A stretch of DNA of 64,000 bases from Clytia hemisphaerica. Taxonomy: Eukaryota > Cnidaria > Hydrozoa > Leptothecata > Clytiidae. This document shows positions 33,352-44,492 of the stretch, piece after piece. The translations under genes and the position numbers were made by a program. Position 1 is the first letter of the stretch; each line of letters begins with the position of its first letter. A model generated the notes under the pieces. That model worked only from the letters and a program-made list of their open reading frames with translations, was not told where the DNA came from and ran no database searches. The DNA lies in NCBI GenBank assembly GCA_902728285.1, contig CACVBU010000498.1:310001-374000 (forward strand), in the 5' to 3' direction.

Positions 33352-34400
33352 TTTTCGCGATGCATATTTTATCGTTTTATGTTTTCTTCATTTGTAATTT
33401 AATTACTATTTTCTTAAAAAACTGCATATATTAAATAAAAAAATAGGTGAAAATCAATACCAACAGTATGAACTCATCATTTGACGGCACTGAATGTGTC
33501 AATTATCTTAAATGAGCTAAGAAAAGTAAAAATGAAATCCAATCTTTCTAAATATCTTTTGTATTTTGGATTATTCCTTCTGTACAAATCAGTGGCTATG
33601 TGTATTGGATGCTTTCTGAAAAGGACCATTATTGATGTCTGTCTGACAACAAATCAGAAAAATCGGCTCGCTGCCTCGTATACATATTCACGCTAAACAA
33701 TAAACTCGCCGGCATAAATTCTAGAATCCTCTTCAGCGTAAAGAGACGTTTCCATTCATTAAGAAAAAGAAAATTTTAGAAAAAAGATCAATGGTTCAAT
33801 TATGATTCAAATAAATGATTCAAATATCGTGAAATAAATAGAAACAAAAAAATGTTAAGAAAAAGGTGTTAATCTATAATATCTGCTCTTTTGAGTCATT
33901 AATGACGTTTAAATGGCTAATACGAGTAGATAATGCTATAAATTACCCTTCCACATTCAAACGTTGACAATTTAGACAGAACTTATCAATTTATCTGTAA
34001 AACTAAGAAAAAACATCAGATACTATATTTTCAATATTTTGCTGTCCAATCATAGAATGATCTTCATTTAGTATTTATTTCTGTTTTTGTGAAAAACTAA
34101 TTTTCACGGTATTGTTTCTAGTAGATTGAATAGCCTTTTTGCAACTGTTTTAGTATCAAAACCACCCAAGTTCTAGGAGAAACAAGTGATACTTTTATGG
34201 ACCTACCTGGTTATCAAAACTAATCAATGAACATTGAAACAATGAAACAATGAAACACATAAGACATAACTGGACAAAATAAAAAATATATAATGAAAGC
34301 ATATTTATTGGGAAAAAGTATCAACACTATTGAAAAAAGCTATTAAACGCTTTTCTTTATAAAAACAATCCACTATCAGAAAAATGCACAGCTTAATAAA
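33352..34400. other. Upstream region of the ankyrin gene, no gene seen
   Basis: AT-rich sequence 5' of the ankyrin-gene start codon. No TATA box or CpG-like stretch stands out, and ORFs here are short and unconvincing. Confidence 0.4.
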
Positions 34401-34405
34401 TAAGG

Positions 34406-34690
34406 TTTCTAGAAAACTCAAACCATCACGCTCTACCGTGACATTTTCTTCTTTTAGAAAAAATAATGATACAAATAATATTGATCTATGTTTATATATA
34501 GTGATTCTTATAGATAAAGATTTGTTTTTCAGCCAAAAAAATAATAAGTGTTTCTAGAAAACTCAAACCATCGCACTCTACCGTGACATTTTCTTCTTTT
34601 GGAAAAAATAATAATAAAAATAACAATTTGCCTAAGAACATTGATCTTTGATCTATGCTTATAATAAATAGTGATTCTTATAGATAAAGA
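34406..34690. repeat. Direct duplication of about 140 bp
   Basis: GTTTCTAGAAAACTCAAACC at 34406 recurs near 34551. Both copies continue through CTCTACCGTGACATTTTCTT to AGTGATTCTTATAGATAAAG. It forms the left part of the dispersed repeat at 34490-35040. Confidence 0.7.
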
Positions 34691-35040
34691 TTCTTTTTTT
34701 GCGCCGAAAATTTTATTTTGTGAAAATCTGCTTCAGCCATCTTTTACCAATGATGTTAGCCTACTTTCATGCAAAAAATCAGAAAAAATTAACTATCCAA
34801 TTTTTCACATCTTAAAAACCCTTTTTTATCAGTTTTTTGGCTAAAATTTGTCCCCCCAATTTTTTTTTTCGAAATCGGGCTCCGTCACATTTTGGCCACC
34901 ACCATTTTGCACCTCTGTACCAAAATCCAAAAGATTCCTATGATTCAATCCTGAGAAAAGTTGGTAACAGACGAACGAACACAGTTTAATTTATAGGACC
35001 TCCACCCCACCGGGGTAGATTCAAAAAGGGTGAAGGGTGA
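34490..35040. repeat. Dispersed repeat, copy 2 (partner at 16640-17340)
   Basis: It shares AGTGATTCTTATAGATAAA, CTACTTTCATGCAAAAAATC and TTTATAGGACCTCCACC in order with the copy at 16640. It is non-coding. Confidence 0.5.
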
Positions 35041-35247
35041 TGATTTCATTGAATTAAGATTTACCTGATCCCCTATTTATGGAAATGATTTTGTAATCTC
35101 ACATTACATTAGAGTTTCTGATTCTAACTCTCCATTATACTTGGTTAACTGGCGGTATCATTTCTGTTCCACTCTTATGCCTTTAGCAGCCAAAATCTAC
35201 AACAAACTTCGTTCCAGTCCTTGATCCTCTTTTAAGGAAAAACCAAA

Positions 35248-35508
35248 ATGGTTTTCAAAAGGGAGGACACTCTTACACAGATTTTAGCATTTCTTGATAT
35301 TTTGAAACAGGAAACAGGGCTAGAAATTGAGGAACTGGGTATTGCAATGGATGATCGCAAGCTGCAGAAGGAGGGTTTTTGTTTGTTTCCGACCTAGGTC
35401 CATTTGGACCTAGAATCATCAATTCGTCAGATCTAACAAAATTAATAATGGCACTAAACAAGGAATTTTCTGTCAAGAACATTCTAACAACTGAAAACCG
35501 AAGTTGAA
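35248..35508 (+). pseudogene. Possible broken coding fragment, unknown family
   Basis: ATG at 35248 opens 49 codons (MVFKREDTLTQILAFLDILK...) ending at TAG 35395. A second frame then continues with GPFGPRIINSSDLTKLIMAL to a stop near 35508. The charged amphipathic text in both segments and the frame change suggest a decayed exon or retrotransposon ORF1 fragment. I do not recognise the family, and chance coding is possible. Confidence 0.25.
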
Positions 35509-35745
35509 AGAGCTACCCACTTGGAACACATGCAAACTTTCTCACAGGTGAAATTTTTTTAATATGTCAATCATTTTCTCAATCAAGAGTAGGCGAAGCA
35601 ATTCTAGCTTTATAATAGTTTTTTTGCAAAATTAATAGAACTGATTTTGTCCCGCTTTAATGGAACTTTGGTTTAAGTGCTTGCATGCAGACCCAATGCA
35701 AAGTCCAAATATGCGTTTCCAGTAAATTTTATAGAAAAAGTTAGG

Positions 35746-36338
35746 CAGCCAGGAACAATTGACTAATTAGGACGCTGTCCTGATAAGGACAGTATCTAGA
35801 TTAAGTCACCATTTCAATGTCCTTATAGGGAGATTGATGTCCAAATTAGGACATTCTAAACTTTTAATTGTAATTTCAGATGTTTTAGAGCTAAAAACAC
35901 ATTCTAAAAGCCTTACCTATGGAAAAAGAAACTAAATCATCGAAATTGATTGGTGCGTTATTTCAGAATCTAGCGTTATTTCAGAATCTATCATTTACTG
36001 TGCGCTTGTTTCAACTTGTTGCAACAAAGGCTACCATTATGAAAATTTTTGTGTTAGTAGGCTTTGAATACATCAGAGCTATTTGGTTTTAGAACGTGTA
36101 AAATGGACCTTAAAGCCTTAAAAAAAAATTTCAAAGATTCCACCAATGAAACTTTTTGAAACTCACTCTATGGAATCATTTTTTGTGCTCTTCCCAATGG
36201 TAGTGTTTAGAAGTTGAGCCACTTTCATGGTTTAACGATAATATCTGGTCGGTGACTTAATAAGGACATCAAAATGACTTTATAAGGACATTGGTGTCCT
36301 GATTAGAACAGTCCTAATTAGTTAATTGTTCCTGACTG
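35746..36338. mobile_element. 590-bp inverted-repeat element with GGAACAATT ends and TTAGG duplication
   Basis: CAGGAACAATTGACTAATTA at the left is inverted in TAATTAGTTAATTGTTCCTG at the right. Pairing extends about 75 bases through TCCTGATAAGGACA-type words. TTAGG flanks both sides (35741-35745 and 36339-36343) as a candidate target duplication. The interior is AT-rich and non-coding. Confidence 0.8.
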
Positions 36339-36696
36339 TTAGGGCTATATTGTTATGAAAACTAACATATACCAGTATATCAATTACTATGATATATCTT
36401 TAAGAAAAACCAGAAAAACTGACCTAAAACCAAAGCACAAAAAGATTGACCCCCTTAATTTCCCAGCCATTTTCCCCGCCATTTCGTGTGCCTTCGCCCT
36501 GGGTTTCCTCAAGCGCATTCTGATTGGTTGGAGAAAACGAAGTGGTTTTCGCGCGTGAATCGCGTGTTTTATTTGGCCAAAGTAAACTTGGTTTCAGATT
36601 ATTTTGACGCGCTGCTGTGCTACTGGAAACATATTTGATAAAATTGAAGGCTGAAAAGTACTTAATACAATCGAAGGTATTCAATATGACCGAAGG

Positions 36697-37132
36697 TACT
36701 TTAGGCGTAGAAACTTTCGCGAGCAGAAACTTTCGCGATTTTCGCGAATTTTAGCCCTTTTCGCGAATGTAAATGTCTTTAAAAATTCTAGGAAGGGCCA
36801 TTCGCGAAAGTTTATGCTCGCGAAAAATTCTTGACAAAATAGAAAATCTGTACAACTTCAAACTTTGAATAAAATGTAACTTTTATGGCACTTTTTAGCC
36901 TGCTAAAACACTAATAAGTCAAAGGACAAATGTTTCAAGCCAATACCAGAAATATTCGTCCCTCTAAGCCATTTTTTCATGTGAAAATACTCAATTTTAC
37001 GTCTTGATTCGCGAAAGTTAATGCTCGCGAAAAATATTTTTCCGTTAAATTCGCGAAAGTAAATGTCGTCAATTTCGCGATTTCTCGTCGTCGCGAAAGT
37101 TTCTGCTCGCGAAAGTTTGTACGCCTAAAGTA
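36697..37132. mobile_element. 435-bp MITE with TACTTTAGGCGTA ends and TTTCGCGA words
   Basis: TACTTTAGGCGTAGAAACTT and its inverse near 37112-37132 start 40-bp inverted ends that contain CTTTCGCGAGCAGAAACTTT. The interior repeats CGCGAAAGT.AATG words in both orientations. Related fragments occur near 6840 and 1910. Confidence 0.85.
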
Positions 37133-37817
37133 ATCGAAAAGTAATAGAAATGATTGATCAAATCGAAAATGGTTGAAGAAAATGTCATAATCTGGAGTCA
37201 AGTGAGTACGGTAAGTTGGTCTAAAATCGACATCCTTCGTTTAGAGACAGGAATGATATGAATCACTGATTGAAAAAGGATTATTCCTCTCTGACCACTA
37301 AGCAAAGAAAGACAGTTTCAACCTTTCTATAAATTTCAGCTGATAAAAAGGGTGTCGACATTAGACCAAGTTATGGTATTCGATCACCAATATAATCAAT
37401 AGGTGGTCACTGACCACCTTCGATTATTATCAATCATTATTGATTACTTCGATCACAATCGAACGTTCGATAAGTACCGTCTGGATAAACACGTGGTTGA
37501 AGTATCAAAACTGAACTTGTTGTCAAAGAGATTTAACAGTAAGTGAAAATACAGTCCAAAAATTAGCCACCCTAACAGTTAGTCACACTAGAAAATCAAG
37601 CTACACAACATCAGTCATCTACAGGATCTATTTGCATCAACAAAGATGAGTTACCTGAATCAAGCTCAAGTTCCCAAGACAATTAATTAAAACTTAAAAA
37701 CTTAAATGAGACAAAATTATCGATTGTGAACGTGCATCAGCCAGAATATCAACCAACCAAATTTTGTCATTCAATTCCCGAAACAGCGCTCCGATTGTTA
37801 AGGCCTTGTTAATACGC

Positions 37818-38283
37818 TAAACCAGACGGTGTCAATCGAACAACTTCAAACAAAAATCACAATCTAACCAATCGAACATAATCGAATAATTGCGATTTGA
37901 TTGTCAAACGGCTGATTCCTGGGTAAGATTCGATTGTGTTTGATTGCGTTCAAGTAAGGTTAGATTGGTTTGATTAATAGTTGACTACGTTCGATTGATT
38001 GTCAATTACATTCGATTAATCTTCAATTTTGTTTGGTTATGATTATGTTTGGATTAAATTAAATTGGATAACTCTGTTAGAGCTTTTTAGCATGGGCGGC
38101 AGAGCGCTTAAGTACCATACGAAAGCAAATAAAATCTAATACAAATGAATTAATGGAACGTAATTGAATAAAATCGAACGACAAATCCTGGGTAATATTC
38201 AATTGCGTTCGACAATCGAATTGCATTTATTCGATTGTGTTCAATCGATTTGGCGTTTGATTTGTTAGATTGACACCATCTGG
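37818..38283. mobile_element. ATCGAA-rich inverted-repeat element, copy 1
   Basis: CCAGACGGTGTCAATCGAAC at the left and TTGACACCATCTGG at the right are inverted ends. The body is dense with CAATCGAA/TTCGATTG words and contains CGGCTGATTCCTGGGTAA. It is 465 bp, homologous to 44819-45366 but more decayed. Confidence 0.8.
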
Positions 38284-38313
38284 GCTAAAGTAAAAATAAT
38301 TCCGCTCATGTAA

Positions 38314-38413
38314 ATGGGTCAGTGTTTCAAGTCCAGCAAGATTTCTGGAACATAGTCTATCCTATGGGTCAGTGTTTCAAGTCCAGCAAGATTTCCGGGA
38401 TAGATAACCTATC
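38314..38413. repeat. 50-bp direct repeat, two copies
   Basis: ATGGGTCAGTGTTTCAAGTC at 38314 and 38364, each continuing into CAGCAAGATTTC. The following GGTCGCGGATCTAGGTGGG looks like a generic interspersed-repeat end. The 82-codon ORF across it is not convincing. Confidence 0.6.
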
Positions 38414-38419
38414 CGGCAG

Positions 38420-39840
38420 GTGCGCGGTCGCGGATCTAGGTGGGTTCCGTCTCCCCCATAGATCTTTTTCTTGGGAAGTTGATCTTCAAATTAGTATTCA
38501 AGGTTTGCTCGGCTCAATTTTTTTTTCGTTTATGGCTCAAATTTTAGGTAATTTCTCATATAGTTTTTAAAAATATGTATTAATTTCTATAAAAGGCGTC
38601 GGGTTACTTTTTCATGAATTCATTTAGAAGTTTGCCTGTGAGTCAAGTAAACAATATAGCGCTTTTGCAGCATTAATCTATGATGTACAATTCGGTGGGA
38701 CGCTATTATGACTAACTGCCTAAGCAGTCTGTCACAGAGTGCCTTATAAACAAAAGTCAACATCCTTATAAAAGTTGTCTTTTTGATTTCCCAAACTTTC
38801 GTCTCAAGCGTTCACTTCCACAATAATTTATGTATAAATTGCAATTTCCATCTGTCCACAGTCGGGTTCAACATGTGCGTGCTTTTATTCACGTGACCGA
38901 AGTGACTACTTGAACAATCAGGGGGTAAGTGGCGAAGCCACATAGCAGATTATTCTTAAAGTGAAGAAATATCTTTTGGCATGACAATCAAATAATATAT
39001 TGCATTATACCGTGAGTGGTACCGAAGAATCGTCCAATATCGACATGCGTCTTGTTATTTCGACATAGCTGTAGGCTGGTCTTCGAAATAAAAAATTAAA
39101 CATAAACAAATACATACCAAAGTTACAAATCAATCACTAAATTATACTCTCCCTATCATGTCACAAATTGTTGATATATGTATGAGAAATATGAAGTGTT
39201 ATTACTTATGTATGAAAAGAAAACTTTATTGATGTAGTCATCACTAAAAACGAATTAGCATGCTTTCAACGAAGATATCCAAATCAAAACAACATTTTGC
39301 ACGTGAGGAATATTTTAGTAGACCTTTTTACCGTGAACCGAAAATAATAAAAAGAACCCAGTTTCCTTTTGAATTTAATGTGACCGCCATACTGGCCATT
39401 ACGGCGTACGGCCTCTTAGCGCCTAAACGTGTGTTTGTGATAAATAAGGAAGGGGAAACCAGGCCGACTAAGCACTAAGAATTAGTTTTATCACGTGACT
39501 TGAACGTTGAAGCGTAATAAAGTTGTAAAACTTTAATGATAGGCACGAGAACGATTATTAAAGTTTGCATGCGTTTCATGTTTCATGACAATTAAAAAGA
39601 AACACCAATTACTCCAAATTTGAGTTTAAGATTTTAGATTGATAAAAAGTACAAAAAGAACGGTAGATGCTGTGAAATCCGATAAATACAGCACTAAACA
39701 GGGTTGCGATCAACCTGGCACTCTTCGTCTAGAGAAGTGCGAAGTTCATTTTTTGGTATTGGTTGTATCAATTGGATCAATATCAAAGATAATCAAATAA
39801 TCTTGTTGAATCTTGTTCTCGCTATCAAAGACTGAAGACC
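38420..39840. other. Intergenic sequence without a supported gene
   Basis: A 72-codon ORF (39260-39478, MLSTKISKSKQHFAREEYFS...) is the longest. It has no recognisable domain, signal peptide or splice context. No repeat family was recognised here. Confidence 0.4.
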
Positions 39841-40128
39841 ACAAGCTTTTACACACCAGGTTAGCCCTGGACTATTGAGGTATAAAATTATTTCATTACT
39901 TCCCTATCAAGCCAACGTTTCAGTCATTATCATATATCTAAAGGGTCCTGTGGCTGGTCACCCAGGCATTTTGCTAAATCCTGAGGAGCAGCTGCGCATG
40001 ACAGGAATTTGGGTTCCCATGTGCAGCTGATCAGGTATCTATTATCCTGTTGTCTTCCTGTACGATCCACTTGAAACCTATCTTTAATACATTCGAGCGT
40101 CTCAAGTTAAGTTTTCTCAATCTCTGAT

Positions 40129-40881
40129 TTGTACATCATCATGTCACTGAATCAACGTTCGGGCGCTGTGCCAAGTAGTGTTGTTTCAGAAAATGTGATT
40201 GAAACCTGGAAGAGAGCTCTTGCTGGTCTTGTGGAAAATGCTCCTACTGACGTTATCAAAAATTGCTTACGGATGTACAACCCTGAACTTCCAACCAAAG
40301 ACAACATCAAAGCACTTAAATCATGTCGCAAATCTCCAATCATTGAAACCCTTGACTATCTCACAACCTCTTCATCATCATTACCATCTAACAACCTTAA
40401 CAAGGATGATGCAATCCACCTATTATGTTTGAAGATCAAAAATTTTTTCCCAGATGTATGCCAGATTTGTCAAGAATCATATTCATGCAAACTCAATGAC
40501 AAACCACTCATTAGCTGTGGTGCGTGTGGTCAGGAAGTGCACCGACCATGCTATCTTAAACTTCTGATGAGCATGAATCTTTTGAATGAACATGAGAAAT
40601 TATGTAATCTCATCTTTAAAATCCCTGGATTTTGTTATCTATGCCCGGCATGTCAAGACGAAAACATAAATTTTACTCACAAAAATGAAACAGATGAAGT
40701 AAAACAAGCTCAAATAACAAATTCACCTACGCAGATCACTGAAGCTGTTGAAGCCACTGAATCTTTCTTAAATGGAACCCAACCCACTCCAAGAAGGACA
40801 CTCCCTCACATTCCAATCACCCCAGATATTATTATCGACAGACCCTCGAATAAGATAGTTGGATGGAATATACCTGGGTAG
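40129..40881 (+). CDS. Retrotransposon ORF1, N-terminal part with PHD-like zinc finger
   Basis: 250 codons. An N-terminal helical region (about 15-110) precedes a Cys-rich block at about 112-177 (CQIC, CGAC, VHRPC, CYLCPAC) that fits a PHD/RING-like cross-brace finger, as found in ORF1 of some CR1/L2 elements. It ends in WNIPG-stop at 40881, overlapping the next frame (40859-41299) by 23 bases. The reading continues sensibly one frame over (GRTNFLKSKF), so this stop reflects a frame change rather than the natural end. Proposed role: RNA/DNA-binding chaperone of the element's ribonucleoprotein. ATG at 40129 lies close to a second ATG at 40141, and either may be used. Confidence 0.75.
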   Translation: MYIIMSLNQRSGAVPSSVVSENVIETWKRALAGLVENAPTDVIKNCLRMYNPELPTKDNIKALKSCRKSPIIETLDYLTTSSSSLPSNNLNKDDAIHLLCLKIKNFFPDVCQICQESYSCKLNDKPLISCGACGQEVHRPCYLKLLMSMNLLNEHEKLCNLIFKIPGFCYLCPACQDENINFTHKNETDEVKQAQITNSPTQITEAVEATESFLNGTQPTPRRTLPHIPITPDIIIDRPSNKIVGWNIPG

Positions 40882-41299
40882 GACTAATTTCCTAAAATCT
40901 AAATTTCAACGCGAATTACAAAACGACGCAACCTTATCTTCAGATAATACTACAACCTTATCTTCGGATAATACTACAACCAAAGAAAAAGTCTCTGATG
41001 AAACTCCAGTTTGTAACTTTTACAAGAAAGGAAAATGTAAATATGGCATCAAAGGCAAAGATTGCCGATTCAAGCATCCAAAAATCTGTACCAAGTTACT
41101 GAGACATGGTAATAAATCCCCAAAAGGCTGTAATGCTGGCACAAAATGCAACATGTTTCATCCACGTATGTGTTCTTCATCGATCAGAAAAGGTGAATGT
41201 TTTAACACAAATTGCACTTTTACTCATGTCAAGGGGACTAAAAGGGACCCAGTACTAAAAAAAACCATACAAACACACAACAATCATTGGATTTTCTGA
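40859..41299 (+). CDS. Retrotransposon ORF1, middle part with three CCCH zinc fingers
   Basis: Entered by a +1 frame change from the preceding ORF. It carries three CCCH fingers in tandem: CNFYKKGKCKYG..CRFKH, CTKLLRHG..CNAGTKCNMFH and CSSSIRKGECFNTNCTFTH, preceded by a duplicated TTTLSSDNTTT. Such fingers usually bind RNA, which fits an ORF1 role. The frame ends at TGA 41297-41299 while a third frame (from 41287) takes over. The first in-frame ATG (40859) is probably not a real start. Confidence 0.7.
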   Translation: MDGIYLGRTNFLKSKFQRELQNDATLSSDNTTTLSSDNTTTKEKVSDETPVCNFYKKGKCKYGIKGKDCRFKHPKICTKLLRHGNKSPKGCNAGTKCNMFHPRMCSSSIRKGECFNTNCTFTHVKGTKRDPVLKKTIQTHNNHWIF

Positions 41300-41487
41300 A
41301 AATCTTAGACAATTTTCGGACAGAAATGATATCAATGATCACTACCAATCTGAATGTACGAAATATTCAGCAACCATCTCAAACTGTACATCAGAAATAC
41401 CCACACCAATTTCACCCCCGTCTTCAGGACTATCCACTCAACCAAAGCAATTTTTACCACAACAAACAAGAGATACCACATCAATGA
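41287..41487 (+). CDS. Retrotransposon ORF1, C-terminal tail overlapping ORF2 by ATGA
   Basis: A polar, Gln/His/Asn-rich 66-codon tail (LDNFRTEMISMITTNL...). It returns to the frame of the first ORF1 segment, so the two frame changes (at about 40870 and 41290) compensate. Its TGA (41485-41487) overlaps the ORF2 ATG (41484-41486) as ATGA, an arrangement that allows termination-reinitiation of translation. Confidence 0.6.
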   Translation: MDFLKILDNFRTEMISMITTNLNVRNIQQPSQTVHQKYPHQFHPRLQDYPLNQSNFYHNKQEIPHQ

Positions 41488-44400
41488 ATACTTTTTCTTT
41501 TATGAATATTCAGGGTTTATGTCACCAGACCACTCAATCATCAGTTCCTCTACTAGAATCAATTCTTCATTCTGAGAACCACATTTTTATGGGCCTAACC
41601 GAGACATGGCTATCATCTTCGCACAAGAAAGCAGAGCTTGAAATTGAGGGATACGAGCTTTTTCGCAAGGATAGAAATCGCATCAAATCCAAATATGGAA
41701 GACATAGCGGAGGTGTCGCATTTTATCTTCGAAGCGACGTATCTCCAATGTTTGAGCCAATACTTGAATTTTCAAATGGTGTCAATGAAGCTCTACTACT
41801 TCATTCAAAAAACCTTAACCTTATTCTTGGTGTCATTTATAGACAGCCAACAAATATTCTGCACAAATCAGCGGCTCCGGAATTCTTGGACCTTATTTCA
41901 GCAATGCAGGACATCATCGAATCAATCGAAGGAAATACCCCCGATATTTATCTATGTGGTGATTTCAATATACCCCACACCATAAAAAATGACTCTTACA
42001 TACCATCAATTAGTTGCAACAAACAACTTCTAGATGTTTTAAACAATTTTACTTCAATTTTAAACTTGAACCAGATGATCCATAAGCCTACTCATTCTAA
42101 TGGCAATATATTAGACTTCTTACTGACTAATAACTCTGATTCAATCTTCAACTACCTATGCACACCAACTGCTCTCTCAGATCACTTCATCATTGATGTT
42201 ACAAGCCATCTGAACTTTTCTATGACTGAAAACAACTATAGTAATAACAATAATAAAAATTTAATCAGTGCTTTTGATAGTTTTAACTTCTATTATGATC
42301 AAATTAATTGGGCTATCATCAATGAAAACTTCAAAGACACTGACTGGCACAATATTTTGAACCCACTTGATTCAGACCCTGACGCCCAATATGATGCTTT
42401 TATTAAACAATGCATATTCATTATATCTTCAAATAATGTACCTCCAAAAATATTTTCATCCAAGAAGAAACGCAAGCCAAGAGACAGGCGGATTTTAATG
42501 CGAAAAAGAAAGAAACTGAGAAAAAGATTTCAAAATCTTAAAACTACAGAAAAACTTGTTGAAATTGAAGTGCTACTTCAAAAATCCTTTGCTCAAGAGA
42601 GGAAACTGAAACAGAAAGAAGCTGAAGCAACCTCTAAAATCAAATCCAATCCAAAATTCTTCTACTCGTACGCTAATCGCTTCTCGAAATCTAAACCAAA
42701 AGTTGGACCCTTAATCGATCCAGACACTAACAAATTGACTAATGATCCCCTTTTGATGGCCAATATCCTACAAAACCAATACAAGTCTGTCTTCACCCAA
42801 CCTCTTCAAAACTACGACCTTCATCCGCTTGAGTCACAAATACCAACACTTGAAGATATCAATCTGACTATCGAGGAATTTGTCAAAGAAATCGGTACAC
42901 TGTCACCAACTTCAGCACCTGGACCTGATGGTTTTCCAGCTATTCTTCTTCTGAAAACTAAAGATAACATTGCTCTACCACTTTCAATCATCTGGAGAAA
43001 CATACTTAACAAAGGAATCACTCCAAAACTTTTAAAAACTGGACATATATCCCCAGTTTACAAGAAAGGGAATCAGGGACTTGCTGAAAACTATAGACCC
43101 GTTGCCCTCACATCCCACGTTTCAAAGGTCTTTGAAAAGATTGTACGAGCCAAGATACAGAATCATCTAGAAGAAAACAATCTGTATAACAATAATCAAC
43201 ATGGCTTTAGGAAAGGCCGCTCATGTCTTAGTCAATTGCTTCAACACACCGAAAGACTGATCCATTACCTAGAGAATGGAAACAACATTGACGTTATCTA
43301 TTTAGACTTCAGTAAAGCTTTTGATAGAGTAGACCATACCATTTTGTTACACAAGCTTCAGAAAAATGGCATAAACGGTAAACTCCTTGAATGGATCAAA
43401 TCCTTTTTGACTCATCGAACACAGAGAGTTTCAGTAAACTCAACCTTGTCCTCAGAAACAGATGTTATTTCAGGTGTGCCGCAAGGATCTGTGCTGGGAC
43501 CGCTATTGTTCCTGATCATGATTCAAGATATCGATAACAACATCCTTCATTCTATTTTGGCATCGTTTGCTGACGACACTCGTTTGATGAAAGAAATATC
43601 CAAACTGGAGGATGTTTATCATCTACAAAATGATCTAGACACTGTCTACAAGTGGACAGAAGACAACAACATGCAGCTGAATGGTCTTAAATTTGAGCAC
43701 CTTGCCTATGGGAAAAACGACGCTCTGAAGCAAAGTTCTCGCTATTTTACCGACACAGCAACGTTGATCGAAAATAAAGACGAAGTTAAAGACCTTGGAG
43801 TCACCCTAGACACTCAGTTGACTTATGAGAAACATATCCAAGAACAAATCAAAAAAGTGAAAAATATAAGTGCATGGATATACCGCACATTTAAATCAAG
43901 GGAAATTGAAACCATGTTAACTTTATGGAAAGCACTAGCCATCCCTCATTTGGACTACTGCTCTCAACTCTGGTCTCCCTGGAAGCGTGGTCTTGTCCAG
44001 CAACTGGAAGAAGTTCAAAAATCATTTTTACATGGAATTCCATCCCTCAGACATCTCAATTATTGGGAAAAACTCAAATCATTAAAACTGTATAGCCTTG
44101 AAAGACGGAGAGAGCGGTATCAAATAATTTATACCTGGAACGTCATTGAAGGCAACGTCCCGAATTTTGATTATGACGAAAGTAAAGGAGGCATTTCCTG
44201 CCATATAAATCAGAGATTGGGGAGAATTTGCAATCTAAAAGCTGTCAATATCAAACACAAAAATATCTGGAGGGGAAGTCTTTCCCAAGAAGGCCCTCGA
44301 TTATTCAACACCCTTCCCAGACCAATAAGAGATTTGACAAACTGCCCCAAAGAAGTATTCAAAAAACACTTAGACACCTTCCTCACAACTGTTCCGGACG

Positions 44401-44492
44401 AACCTCTGCTTGCCCACTATTTTAACCTTAGGCAAGCTGACTCCAACAGTCTCAAGGAAATGTCGAAGCATCGGACTCAACGAGTTGGATGA
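41484..44492 (+). CDS. Retrotransposon ORF2: AP endonuclease plus reverse transcriptase, 1002 aa, uninterrupted
   Basis: Residues about 1-230 are an APE-type endonuclease: MNIQGLCHQ, LTETWLSS, GGVAFYLRSDV, GVIYRQPTN, LCGDFNIPH, and LSDHFII at the end. About 440-720 are the reverse transcriptase: APGPDGFPA, YKKGNQGLAENYRPVALTS, HGFRKGRSC, YLDFSKAFDRVDH, GVPQGSVLGPLLF and the catalytic FADD box, where most relatives have [YF]ADD. The C-terminus (PHLDYCSQLWSPW, SLERRRERY) is the usual CR1/L2/Jockey-like tail. There is no RNase H. The length is normal for the group and no stop or frameshift interrupts it, so insertion is likely recent. Function: nicks target DNA and copies the element RNA by target-primed reverse transcription. 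Confidence 0.92.
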   Translation: MNTFSFMNIQGLCHQTTQSSVPLLESILHSENHIFMGLTETWLSSSHKKAELEIEGYELFRKDRNRIKSKYGRHSGGVAFYLRSDVSPMFEPILEFSNGVNEALLLHSKNLNLILGVIYRQPTNILHKSAAPEFLDLISAMQDIIESIEGNTPDIYLCGDFNIPHTIKNDSYIPSISCNKQLLDVLNNFTSILNLNQMIHKPTHSNGNILDFLLTNNSDSIFNYLCTPTALSDHFIIDVTSHLNFSMTENNYSNNNNKNLISAFDSFNFYYDQINWAIINENFKDTDWHNILNPLDSDPDAQYDAFIKQCIFIISSNNVPPKIFSSKKKRKPRDRRILMRKRKKLRKRFQNLKTTEKLVEIEVLLQKSFAQERKLKQKEAEATSKIKSNPKFFYSYANRFSKSKPKVGPLIDPDTNKLTNDPLLMANILQNQYKSVFTQPLQNYDLHPLESQIPTLEDINLTIEEFVKEIGTLSPTSAPGPDGFPAILLLKTKDNIALPLSIIWRNILNKGITPKLLKTGHISPVYKKGNQGLAENYRPVALTSHVSKVFEKIVRAKIQNHLEENNLYNNNQHGFRKGRSCLSQLLQHTERLIHYLENGNNIDVIYLDFSKAFDRVDHTILLHKLQKNGINGKLLEWIKSFLTHRTQRVSVNSTLSSETDVISGVPQGSVLGPLLFLIMIQDIDNNILHSILASFADDTRLMKEISKLEDVYHLQNDLDTVYKWTEDNNMQLNGLKFEHLAYGKNDALKQSSRYFTDTATLIENKDEVKDLGVTLDTQLTYEKHIQEQIKKVKNISAWIYRTFKSREIETMLTLWKALAIPHLDYCSQLWSPWKRGLVQQLEEVQKSFLHGIPSLRHLNYWEKLKSLKLYSLERRRERYQIIYTWNVIEGNVPNFDYDESKGGISCHINQRLGRICNLKAVNIKHKNIWRGSLSQEGPRLFNTLPRPIRDLTNCPKEVFKKHLDTFLTTVPDEPLLAHYFNLRQADSNSLKEMSKHRTQRVG

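Noticed and set aside
39260-39478. 72-codon plus-strand ORF
   Set aside because: No recognisable domain, signal peptide or promoter; length is within chance.
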